This document shows positions 32,846 to 40,321 of a DNA stretch of 64,000 bases, piece by piece. The DNA lies in IMG/VR virus record IMGVR_UViG_3300032286_000719, positions 48,820 to 112,819 of that record; one strand, given 5' to 3'. The stretch's first letter is position 1; every line of letters begins with the position of its first letter. Source of the stretch: a virus. Below the pieces are notes generated by a model. That model worked only from the letters and a program-made list of their open reading frames with translations, did no database searches and had not been told where the DNA came from. A program made the translations under genes and the position numbers.

Positions 32846-33117
32846 AGTCCTTTTTCTTTTTTATAAATTTCTAATAATTCTTTTGTTGTTATCCATTTTC
32901 CTGAATCAAAATGATACCATTCATTTTTAGCTTCATGATAGCCTAATCTATTTTCTGTTTTGTTCATCCACTCTGTAAATTCTATAACATAATCATCTGC
33001 TATTTTTTCTTGTGAATCAATAACTTTATCAATGTTTTCGAATTTGATTCTTAAACATTCTGAATCATCGTGTGATTGGTTGTAAAGTCTTTCTTTAAAC
33101 TTTTCTTTTAGTGTCAT
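32842..33117 (-). CDS. Hypothetical protein, DYxIEFxEW / LLEIYKKE type
   Basis: This 91-residue charged protein has DDYVIEFTEWMNKTENRLGY and ends TTKELLEIYKKEKGL. The same two elements occur in the gene at 44468-44746, so they are diverged paralogues of one phage family. It overlaps the primase start by 4 bases. Function unknown. Confidence 0.6.
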   Translation of the reverse strand: MTLKEKFKERLYNQSHDDSECLRIKFENIDKVIDSQEKIADDYVIEFTEWMNKTENRLGYHEAKNEWYHFDSGKWITTKELLEIYKKEKGL

Positions 33118-34115
33118 ATTAATTCTTTTTGTGTTAAATATTGTTCAATAACTTTTAATCCATGTGCTTTGGCTAGATCAGCCCAATCTTTAATTCCTTC
33201 ATCTAGATAGATTCTTGGTACATTACAATACTCAAATCCAAACTTATCAGTTATCATTTGAGAATTCTTTACACCAGTCTCATCACTATCGAAGCTCAAT
33301 ATCTGTCTGTCTGAGTTCTCTTTGATGTATTCAACATTCTCTTCAGAGAAACATCCAAGACCTTCATTTTGAACTGCACAACAACATGGAAATACTTTTT
33401 TCATCACCATGTAATCCTTCTTACTCTTATTGATAAACGCAACATCACAATCTCTTATGTCGTCTAGTCCATCCATCATAGTGATAGGTACATTATTTGG
33501 CATCCACTTATTCTTCTTGTCAGCAAATGGTCTGTAGATCTTCCAATGGCCTTCATATAGATAACCAAACCTCAACTCTGTATCTTTTAAAGGAAACTTC
33601 TTCTTGTTAAGGTATAGTGTGTCTATTGAATATACATTGTTAGCTCTCAGATCATCTATGTCCTGATAATACCCATTCCAATAAGCTAGTTCTTCGTGTG
33701 TAAACTTTCTAGGTTTAACCTGAATGAAATACTCACGCTTAGATGTGGCTGTTGGTTGTGTATAATTAGAGACAATCCTCTCATAATTTCTTGTAGAGGA
33801 TCCTGTGACAATCCCTAGATCAAAATCCTTATCAATCATCAACATTGCTTCACGCAATGATATATTGAATAGCATCATAACGAAATCAAAGCATCCACCT
33901 TTTCTACTGGAGTCTCCAAAATCACAATATCTCAATGTTCCTCCTCTATATCCTATAATGAATGATGGATTCTTTTCATTTCTAAAGGGAGAATAAGTAA
34001 CTACATTAATTTTCCAATTCTGATGTGGCATATACATCTTATAGATATCATAATCAGATATCTTTTCTAGTATGCTATCAGGTGTCAAGTTTATTCTTTT
34101 TCTTCCTCGTATCAT
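33114..34115 (-). CDS. DnaG-like primase
   Basis: This 333-residue protein has an N-terminal YSPFRNEKNPSFIIGYRGGT segment followed by CDFGDSSRKGGCFDFVMM, which corresponds to the DnaG zinc and early core region in reduced form. A C-terminal TOPRIM-like part follows: FINKSKKDYMVMKK, then ILSFDSDETGVKNSQMI with a D-x-D/E signature. It would synthesise RNA primers at the fork with the DnaB-like helicase encoded 3 kb upstream. The length is short for DnaG, so helicase-binding parts are missing. Confidence 0.8.
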   Translation of the reverse strand: MIRGRKRINLTPDSILEKISDYDIYKMYMPHQNWKINVVTYSPFRNEKNPSFIIGYRGGTLRYCDFGDSSRKGGCFDFVMMLFNISLREAMLMIDKDFDLGIVTGSSTRNYERIVSNYTQPTATSKREYFIQVKPRKFTHEELAYWNGYYQDIDDLRANNVYSIDTLYLNKKKFPLKDTELRFGYLYEGHWKIYRPFADKKNKWMPNNVPITMMDGLDDIRDCDVAFINKSKKDYMVMKKVFPCCCAVQNEGLGCFSEENVEYIKENSDRQILSFDSDETGVKNSQMITDKFGFEYCNVPRIYLDEGIKDWADLAKAHGLKVIEQYLTQKELI

Positions 34116-34123
34116 ATAGCTCT

Positions 34124-34154
34124 AAAATAAAAACCCCCACATTTCTGTGAGGGC
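34124..34154 (-). terminator. Intrinsic terminator upstream of primase
   Basis: Minus-strand stem GCCCTCACA ... TGTGGGGG (34154-34134) with one mismatch and a loop of GAAA, followed by TTTTTATTTT. It lies between the SSB-like gene and the primase, so it may reduce expression of the genes further downstream. Confidence 0.65.
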
Positions 34155-34175
34155 TCTCATTAACAATTAATTGAA

Positions 34176-35048
34176 TTAATAATCGTCACCATCATCAGAA
34201 ATATATGCATCAGAGGCAACCAAGTTATCATCTGGATTATAATCCTGAATTTCTTTGAATGTGTAATAGTCTTTACAACCATATTCACCTATAACGTTCA
34301 TAACAAACTTCTCATGAGCTTTCAAATCACGAGGTTTCTTATTCTTAAGAGTATCTTGTGTCTTTTTGTTTCCATAATCAACAAGTCTGAATTGTTTCAA
34401 AGCATATCCACCTACAAAAGCTTTGTTGTAGATACCTTGATATTCTTTAGACTCTCCATCTCTCTCTTTAACTATTACAGTGGCAAGAGCAACAACAGAT
34501 TTAGCCCATTCACCATCGATTTGGTCTTTAAGGTCTTTTACATTACCTCTCATCAACTTCTTCCATTCTATCTGAAGAACAGTGTCTGCATCACGATAAT
34601 CAAGATCAGCTAACCATACACGCATGAAGTTGTAAAGATCTTCTTCACCTGTATATGCTATTCTGAAATCTCTTCCTTTGGTAAACCATTCAGCAAGATC
34701 ATTCTCATCAGCTGCCCAAGAACACATACCAACAGAATTGATATATTGATGCTTGGTACCATCTTTGTTTTCTCTTTCTTTATCTTCTAAGAAGAATGAC
34801 ACTTTGTACTTTTCATCATTGTTCACTCTTTGTAACCAGAAATCAACACGTAGATAGTTGTTTCCATCCTTAGTCTCACCTAAATACTCAGCAGCTTTGC
34901 TGTCTTCTTTAAGATCCATTCCAAGGACATCTTTAAACTCTTCCAATGTTGGATTGATTGCAATCACATTTGCCTCAAACAAACCCACTTTCTTTGAAAA
35001 ATCTCCACCACCTGTGTTTTCTCTTTTCTTTCCTCCAATACTACTCAT
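34176..35048 (-). CDS. Probable single-stranded DNA-binding protein
   Basis: This 290-residue protein starts with a disordered Gly-rich arm (residues 1-17). It has a core with several beta strands and aromatic residues (YLRVDFWLQRVNNDEKYKVS) and ends in an acidic tail (SDAYISDDGDDY). The aromatic core with an acidic C-terminus is typical of replicative SSBs that recruit partners. It lies between primase and the Sak4-like ATPase, where crAss-like phages encode their SSB. The call is from composition and context, so moderate. Confidence 0.6.
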   Translation of the reverse strand: MSSIGGKKRENTGGGDFSKKVGLFEANVIAINPTLEEFKDVLGMDLKEDSKAAEYLGETKDGNNYLRVDFWLQRVNNDEKYKVSFFLEDKERENKDGTKHQYINSVGMCSWAADENDLAEWFTKGRDFRIAYTGEEDLYNFMRVWLADLDYRDADTVLQIEWKKLMRGNVKDLKDQIDGEWAKSVVALATVIVKERDGESKEYQGIYNKAFVGGYALKQFRLVDYGNKKTQDTLKNKKPRDLKAHEKFVMNVIGEYGCKDYYTFKEIQDYNPDDNLVASDAYISDDGDDY

Positions 35049-35057
35049 AATTCTAAT

Positions 35058-35195
35058 TTATTTATTAAACAATTTTTTAGCTTCTTCAGGGTTTTCTTCT
35101 TGCCATTTTTTTGATTTTTCTTCATCAAAACCTTCCATTAATTCTACAGCATTGTAGATTACTTTTTTTTCTTTTTGTTCTTTTTTTTCTTCCAT
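35058..35195 (-). CDS. Small Lys/Glu-rich protein
   Basis: This 45-residue protein is nearly all charged residues (MEEKKEQKEKKVIYNAVELM) with one short conserved-looking core, KKWQEENPEEAKKLF. It sits 9 bases upstream of the SSB-like gene. Probably a real small accessory gene, function unknown. Confidence 0.5.
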   Translation of the reverse strand: MEEKKEQKEKKVIYNAVELMEGFDEEKSKKWQEENPEEAKKLFNK

Positions 35196-35206
35196 TTTAA
35201 TTTAAT

Positions 35207-35878
35207 TTAGTTATAATAATCATTTAATGTATCTACCACCAACTGTAAGTTGTTTGGTATTTTTGTTTCTGTAAACATTCCATCAGGACTTTTAGCTGGA
35301 ATCTTTTTATAACGATTTGTTACAAATTCATAATTTACACTTCCATCTTTATTCTCTTCTACATTAGTGTATAACACCACTGTAAATAATCCTTCAAGAT
35401 TGATTTGGTTATCAATAAGTTTACCTGATGTTTTCATCTTATATCCTATAATATCTCCACCATCTTCAATAGTGTCTGGATGAGAAAAATAGAAAACAGT
35501 CAAATCATCTCTTAAATGTCTAGCAGTTTTAATCATTGCAACAGTGTCTCTAGCCATAACACTGAACTTTTCATAACCTTTTTCCATTGCTTTATCAAGC
35601 ATTGTAAAACCCATTACATAATTTGAGTCTTCAAGAATGATATTCTTAATGTGAGGAGCTTTTTCTGAGATGGTTCTTAACAAACGAGTGATCTCATTTG
35701 CATCATCTATCTCTTTGTAATTCTTGTTTTCTACATTGTAAAGTTTTTCAGATCCCTTGAATGGGAGCTCTTTCTTTGCAACGTTGATAATGTACGTTTC
35801 TTCTGGATTTAAGTGTTTAATACTGGTTGATTTACCTGTACCTGTTGCACCAACAATCCCTACTAATTTACTTGCCAT
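35207..35878 (-). CDS. Sak4-like RecA-fold ATPase
   Basis: This 223-residue single-domain ATPase has Walker A VGIVGATGTGKSTSIKHL at the start, IKNIILEDSNYVMG as Walker B, and DLTVFYFSHPDTIEDGGDII, which matches the sensor/L1 region of phage AAA_24/Sak4 proteins. These act as single-strand annealing or SSB-associated recombinases. It stands 11 bases before the small gene that precedes the SSB-like gene, matching the usual Sak4-SSB pairing. It has a weak -7-like TATCTTTA upstream (35932-35925) without a clear -33 element. Confidence 0.7.
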   Translation of the reverse strand: MASKLVGIVGATGTGKSTSIKHLNPEETYIINVAKKELPFKGSEKLYNVENKNYKEIDDANEITRLLRTISEKAPHIKNIILEDSNYVMGFTMLDKAMEKGYEKFSVMARDTVAMIKTARHLRDDLTVFYFSHPDTIEDGGDIIGYKMKTSGKLIDNQINLEGLFTVVLYTNVEENKDGSVNYEFVTNRYKKIPAKSPDGMFTETKIPNNLQLVVDTLNDYYN

Positions 35879-35948
35879 TGTTTACTTGCTTTAATTATTA
35901 ATATTTAGTTTAATTTATACTCTATAAAGATACGAATAATTATTTTAA

Positions 35949-37031
35949 TTATAGGTATTTTATCTTGTTTTTATCAAAGAATTCTAGTGCTTTGTTCAAC
36001 CATTTTTGCTCTACAGATTCGTCAGAACTGATGATATAGATGTGAGCTTTCTTATCAGGAGTGTTATACTCCATAGCCATACATCTATTGATCTTCTGTG
36101 CTAAGTTCTCTGCATTACTATCAAAATAGTTGATAATCACCTTGTCTAGTGGTTTGTATGTCACGCCTGTATTACCAATCTTTACAACAGCTAAGTGATT
36201 ACCTTCTCCTTCAGCAAATTCTTCAAACAGTCTTTTCTCACTAGATTTACTGTGATAGGAAGGAATGCCAAGATTGTCTGCTATAGCAGTGGTACCACAG
36301 AAAACTAAGACTCTCTCATCTTTATGTGCAGCCAAAAGTCGCTTTGTAGCATTACTTTTGGCTAGGGATGATTGAATGATACGCATTCTGGCCAGACGTA
36401 AGAACATAGCATTACCACCTTCTCTGTCCATCTTATTGATAACCCATGTAAGATCATCAAACTGTTTCTTTTCAGTTTTATCTTTACTCTTATACTCTTG
36501 TAATGTCTTTGTATCTAAAGGCACTCTAATCACATTGATTTCATAATCTACAATAACTCCCTCTTCAATTGCTTTTTCAATTGGATAGGTTGCTATTACA
36601 TGAATATCTAATTCTTCTTCAAGGGTTCTTTCTGTCCAACTGGATAATGTTCCAGTTAGACCAAGAATCTGTCCATTAACATCGAACAGGTCCTTACACA
36701 CTTCTATTTGAGCCTCGCTCAGTAAGTGTATCTCATCTATGATGACAACATCAAAGCTCTGATCAGCATACTTCTTTAAAGACAAATGGGTTGTATATGT
36801 GACAATACTGTCATCAAACCCAAGTTCTTCAAAATCAGCTTGCCAAGACTCTTTAATCTTATTATCTGGATAAGCAATAAGAATGCTTTCAGGCTTAAGC
36901 TTATTCAATGCATGTATACTAGTTCTAATCTTTCCAAACCTTGGACATAGATTTAGTATTCCATACATTCCATGCTTTAGCCATACATCAGCAAACTCTT
37001 TTTGCCTGATATCACGTATACTTTGTTTCAT
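35949..37031 (-). CDS. SF2 helicase
   Basis: This 360-residue protein has SF2 motifs: NLCPRFGKIRTSIHAL (motif I variant), ILIAYPDNKIKESW (Ia), FDVVIIDEIHLLSE (DEIH, motif II), ILGLTGTLSSW (III), VLVFCGTTAIADNL (IV) and AQKINRCMAMEYN (VI). The size resembles UvsW-like or crAss-like compact SF2 helicases. It probably remodels branched DNA or origin R-loops. It is upstream of the Sak4-like gene and downstream of the DnaB-like helicase. Confidence 0.85.
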   Translation of the reverse strand: MKQSIRDIRQKEFADVWLKHGMYGILNLCPRFGKIRTSIHALNKLKPESILIAYPDNKIKESWQADFEELGFDDSIVTYTTHLSLKKYADQSFDVVIIDEIHLLSEAQIEVCKDLFDVNGQILGLTGTLSSWTERTLEEELDIHVIATYPIEKAIEEGVIVDYEINVIRVPLDTKTLQEYKSKDKTEKKQFDDLTWVINKMDREGGNAMFLRLARMRIIQSSLAKSNATKRLLAAHKDERVLVFCGTTAIADNLGIPSYHSKSSEKRLFEEFAEGEGNHLAVVKIGNTGVTYKPLDKVIINYFDSNAENLAQKINRCMAMEYNTPDKKAHIYIISSDESVEQKWLNKALEFFDKNKIKYL

Positions 37032-37035
37032 ATTG

Positions 37036-37128
37036 TCATTTGTTTGCTTTTTCTATTAAATAATACCATAACCAAATTACCTTGGGTCTTATGAATTCAT
37101 AAGCTGCCCATATCAATATATATTTCAT
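37036..37128 (-). CDS. Very small membrane-type peptide
   Basis: A 30-codon frame in the gap between the two helicase genes encodes a hydrophobic Trp/Tyr/Ile-rich peptide (MKYILIWAAYEFIRPKVIWL). The ATG is 1 base from the upstream stop and the frame fills the gap almost exactly. Too short to be certain. Confidence 0.35.
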   Translation of the reverse strand: MKYILIWAAYEFIRPKVIWLWYYLIEKANK

Positions 37129-37129
37129 T

Positions 37130-38194
37130 TTACCTAAGAAAGAAACTTTTATTTGTAATAGCTTCATAGTCTGATTCAGTAATGTCTTTTTTACGAGGCA
37201 TCTCACCAAACATTCCTATTTCTCCTAAAAATGCAAGACCTATTCTTACGTCGTCTGCACCATAGCTATTTTTTATTACTCTTAAACTTCTGAAATACTT
37301 TGCTCCAAAGGAGTCTACTAGTTTGTCTAAGTTATATCCAGAGGGATCTGCCACCTTGTATCTAATAGGATCAAACAGGCCCATAACAACATCAGCATCG
37401 TTCTGTGTTGATGAACTGTCTGCAAAATCCTCTAGTTGAGGTTCTACATCTCCATTCTTTATCCTGGTAGGATTGGATATACTTCTATTGAACTGACTAA
37501 CAACAACAGGACTATGGCCATAAAAGTCTCTAGCATATCTGAGTTCATCAGACATTTTATCTATAGCATCTTTCTTGGTTGGTTGTGTTGTGGTTGTCTT
37601 TAATAGTCCAATATGGTCAATTACATCAAGGGTGATTTCATTTGGATCATCTGGAACATATATTTTATTATACTCATCCATCTGTTCTATCTTACCTCTT
37701 TGAAGAGCATAAGCTTTCAGCTCTTTGGCTATACCTACAGGATTCTCTGGTCCATCGATTAACGTAACCACTTCACACAACTCATTCATGTAGTCTTTGT
37801 AGTGTAAATACAGGTCATGCTGATCTTTGGTCATTGTCTCTTTCCAACCCAATAGTGTACCTACAGGAATCAGTATTCCTTGGTCTATAAAGATCTTACG
37901 TGACATCCATTTAGCCATTTTATAGGCTCTACTTCTCTCCATAGATCTATACCAAACCTTCACCTTGATTCCTGAAGCCTGTCCTTCTTTAGAAAGGGCC
38001 CAATCAACAGGATTAAGAACAAATGCATCATCAATAAAGCTTGTCTTACCTGAACCAGTGTTACCACCTATCAAATAATACATTCCTTTACGAATACCTA
38101 CGTAGTTAGTAAGTCTATCAAAACCCATAGGGATTCCTTTATTCTTACCAGATAGGCCTTTGTTCACTTCTGCATCTAATATGTCAAAACTCAT
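37130..38194 (-). CDS. DnaB-like replicative helicase
   Basis: This 354-residue RecA-fold helicase has GIPMGFDRLTNYVGIRKGMY leading to Walker A LIGGNTGSGKTSFID, KVKVWYRSMERS (catalytic Glu region), VIDHIGLLKTTTT (Walker B) and VVVSQFNRSIS with the Gln and Arg finger of SF4 helicases. It lacks the DnaB N-terminal primase-binding domain, as many phage members do. It would unwind DNA at the fork for the PolB encoded at 40.3 kb. Confidence 0.85.
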   Translation of the reverse strand: MSFDILDAEVNKGLSGKNKGIPMGFDRLTNYVGIRKGMYYLIGGNTGSGKTSFIDDAFVLNPVDWALSKEGQASGIKVKVWYRSMERSRAYKMAKWMSRKIFIDQGILIPVGTLLGWKETMTKDQHDLYLHYKDYMNELCEVVTLIDGPENPVGIAKELKAYALQRGKIEQMDEYNKIYVPDDPNEITLDVIDHIGLLKTTTTQPTKKDAIDKMSDELRYARDFYGHSPVVVSQFNRSISNPTRIKNGDVEPQLEDFADSSSTQNDADVVMGLFDPIRYKVADPSGYNLDKLVDSFGAKYFRSLRVIKNSYGADDVRIGLAFLGEIGMFGEMPRKKDITESDYEAITNKSFFLR

Positions 38195-38388
38195 AATAGC
38201 TCTATTTCTTGTTTAACTTCTAACCAAAATGGTTTCATCACTTGATAACAGTGTTCTAATATTTCATCAACTGCTATTAATGCATTTGCTTCTGCTAATA
38301 ATTGAGAATGACTCTCTCCTAATTCTATACTTCTATTTTTAAACTTTTCAACTAACTCTTTTGCTTTTTCTTTTGGTGTCATAGCCAT
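38191..38388 (-). CDS. Small helical conserved phage protein
   Basis: This 65-residue helical protein begins MTPKEKAKELVEKFKNRS and contains ANALIAVDEILEHCYQVMKP and FWLEVKQEIE. This pattern is frequent in Bacteroidota phages and prophages, without known function. It overlaps the helicase start by 4 bases. Confidence 0.65.
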   Translation of the reverse strand: MAMTPKEKAKELVEKFKNRSIELGESHSQLLAEANALIAVDEILEHCYQVMKPFWLEVKQEIELL

Positions 38389-39011
38389 TTCTTTTTTAGT
38401 ATTAAATCATAATAATTTATTGTTTCTTTTGTACCATCACTATTATGACTTGTCCAAGTCTGTGGTGCTTCTTTTCTACATTTTGCAATTCTTTCTGCTG
38501 TAGTGCCTTTTGTTTCTCTAGTATAATACAACCAAGATTCCCAGTAATGGTCTAAGTGTGGAGCTACAAATGTTACAGCTATCTGCCATTTAAAAAATAC
38601 AAAAGAAATCATTGGACTCCATTCAAATCTATAATCATCATATTTTGTTTTCCATCCCAGTCTAACAAAATCAAATCCTATCTTTTTAGGAACAGCATAG
38701 GAATAACTTTTTTTTTCCTCGTAGAGTTCACTATAAGACTTTATAGTTCTTGCGTGATTAGGATTGAGTTCATTATATCTTTTCTCTCTTTCTATATGTT
38801 TTAAAACAGCATCATTAATTAATTTAGGTGTACCTTTCACCCATTTTCTAGGAAAGAAATAAGGCGTACCTAATGCAATCTTACCACAATAAAAATTTAA
38901 CTTCAAAGGCTTAAATGGAGAACTATATGTTCTCAAAAAGCTAAAGTCATTTATAAAGTACTTTATTCTATTTTTTAGTGTCATAATCCTTTTTCTTTTA
39001 AATGTTTCCAT
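38379..39011 (-). CDS. Hypothetical protein
   Basis: This 210-residue basic, aromatic-rich protein contains PLKLNFYCGKIALGTPYFFP and WKTKYDDYRFEWSPMISFVF, then KWQIAVTFVAPHLDHYWESW. The texture is beta-rich with many Trp and Tyr. A later start at MTLKNRIKYF (38984) is possible. No family recognised. Confidence 0.6.
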   Translation of the reverse strand: METFKRKRIMTLKNRIKYFINDFSFLRTYSSPFKPLKLNFYCGKIALGTPYFFPRKWVKGTPKLINDAVLKHIEREKRYNELNPNHARTIKSYSELYEEKKSYSYAVPKKIGFDFVRLGWKTKYDDYRFEWSPMISFVFFKWQIAVTFVAPHLDHYWESWLYYTRETKGTTAERIAKCRKEAPQTWTSHNSDGTKETINYYDLILKKKWL

Positions 39012-39014
39012 AAT

Positions 39015-39644
39015 CTAAATATCAGTACCTCCTTTTGGTTTTTGTTGAGATTCATTGATCTGTTCTCCTGAGTTAATTAATTCAATATAGGGCTCAAATG
39101 CTCTTTGATTCAGATAGGTGACACTATTTTGCATGAATGTCATTCTATTACTGCTAGTTTGTAGAGAAGATTCTTTCTTCTGTAAGATTTCGAAATTCAA
39201 AGCAGCTATAAGCTGTTGAGCTGTATATTCTCCTTCTATTATTATCTTATCAAACTTCAGTCTGCATTCATCTTTACCCTTTCTAATAGCTCTGGTACCT
39301 GTAAACTTCTTACCCTTGTAGTCAAAAGAATCAGTGCCTGGATATATCTTCCACCATTCTTCAAAATCTGTTGTAGCAGGTCTTCTCTTTATAATTTTAG
39401 CACTGCCTTTGATGTTTAAGAATTCAAGTAGATCTCTACCTAATGTTGTGAGCTTGTCATCATTCTCTGTTATCAACCCTTTTCTTATTAGAGCTTGATA
39501 GACAGCAGCAATTCTCATACTTCCCTCACATAGTGGAGAAACATCATATTGCTCGTCTATCAGCTTCAATAAATATAAAATGTCTAGGTTATAACTTCGT
39601 TTGATGAGCTCTTCGAATTGTTCTGGTGATACAATTAGTTTCAT
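39015..39644 (-). CDS. Hypothetical replication-region protein
   Basis: This 209-residue protein has an N-terminal winged-helix-like segment (ILYLLKLIDEQYDVSPL ... ALIRKGLI) and a C-terminal half with FEEWWKIYPGTDSFDYKGKK followed by FTGTRAIRKGKDECR. This resembles the F-x-x-W-W-x-x-YP ... K-x-x-R segment found at the ends of phage replication initiator or loader proteins. Located between helicase and polymerase genes. A loader role is an inference. Confidence 0.5.
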   Translation of the reverse strand: MKLIVSPEQFEELIKRSYNLDILYLLKLIDEQYDVSPLCEGSMRIAAVYQALIRKGLITENDDKLTTLGRDLLEFLNIKGSAKIIKRRPATTDFEEWWKIYPGTDSFDYKGKKFTGTRAIRKGKDECRLKFDKIIIEGEYTAQQLIAALNFEILQKKESSLQTSSNRMTFMQNSVTYLNQRAFEPYIELINSGEQINESQQKPKGGTDI

Positions 39645-39804
39645 CTGTTGTTATAGGTGTTAAAACTTGTATAATTGCAGGCAAACGCTTCTTGCGATCC
39701 TGCTCTTCCTCCCATTGATACATTGCTGCCTCAATATCTTTCTGTCTCTCCATGGCATATATCTCATCACTGGGATAATCCCAATCCTCCAATATCCAAT
39801 CCAT
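39589..39804 (-). CDS. Small acidic/Trp-rich protein
   Basis: This 71-residue protein begins MDWILEDWDYPSDEIYAMER and has a Lys/Arg-rich later part. It overlaps the next gene by 56 bases, which is long for this phage, so the C-terminal half may be less constrained. Start is 1 base from the upstream stop. Function unknown. Confidence 0.5.
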   Translation of the reverse strand: MDWILEDWDYPSDEIYAMERQKDIEAAMYQWEEEQDRKKRLPAIIQVLTPITTDETNCITRTIRRAHQTKL

Positions 39805-40058
39805 TATTCAGATTTTTTAGTTCTTTTCTTGTAATATTTTTTCTTCTTAGGAGCTATTGCTTTTTCAGTAGAAACAGGTGTTACATCTTCTTTGATTGGA
39901 GGAATAGAAGATGGTGTAGAAAGATCAACCACTTTCCTAGGTTGAAACTTAATAACAGGAACATCTTCTTCTATTTCTTGTGCATTTTTACTAAAAATGT
40001 ACAAAGCAATCATTGTTACAACAGCGATTACTGGCAAAATAATAAATAAATAATTCAT
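39804..40058 (-). CDS. Single-pass membrane protein with basic tail
   Basis: This 84-residue protein has one N-terminal membrane helix (residues 3-22, LFIILPVIAVVTMIALYIFS), a Pro/Thr linker and a strongly basic C-terminus (KKKKYYKKRTKK). Such layout could tether DNA or a replication complex to the membrane. Located between hypothetical genes 5 bases from the next. No family known. Confidence 0.6.
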   Translation of the reverse strand: MNYLFIILPVIAVVTMIALYIFSKNAQEIEEDVPVIKFQPRKVVDLSTPSSIPPIKEDVTPVSTEKAIAPKKKKYYKKRTKKSE

Positions 40059-40063
40059 ACTTG

Positions 40064-40321
40064 TTAGGATTTAATGCGAAGACCAAATTGTAGGTCAAAC
40101 CAACTGAATGTATCTTCAGCCTTCGCTTTGTTAAATTTAAAAATTTTCTTTAATAGAGGAATAGCATAACGCTTAAACTCCTCATGTTGTGCTGGTGTCA
40201 TGGTCCAATTGAAGTACCACATGTCATCATCTAATGTGTCCACCATTCTTTTACCAACCATATCAAGTTGATACTCGATTAAATGTCTGGTAATGTTTGC
40301 TCTGTTTACTTTTGCTTTCAT
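40064..40321 (-). CDS. Hypothetical protein next to DNA polymerase
   Basis: This 85-residue protein is helical with Trp/Phe clusters (DDDMWYFNWTMTPAQHEEFK, WFDLQFGLRI). It starts on the last base of the polymerase stop, so it is translationally coupled to it. It might be a small polymerase accessory; no motif proves that. Confidence 0.6.
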   Translation of the reverse strand: MKAKVNRANITRHLIEYQLDMVGKRMVDTLDDDMWYFNWTMTPAQHEEFKRYAIPLLKKIFKFNKAKAEDTFSWFDLQFGLRIKS

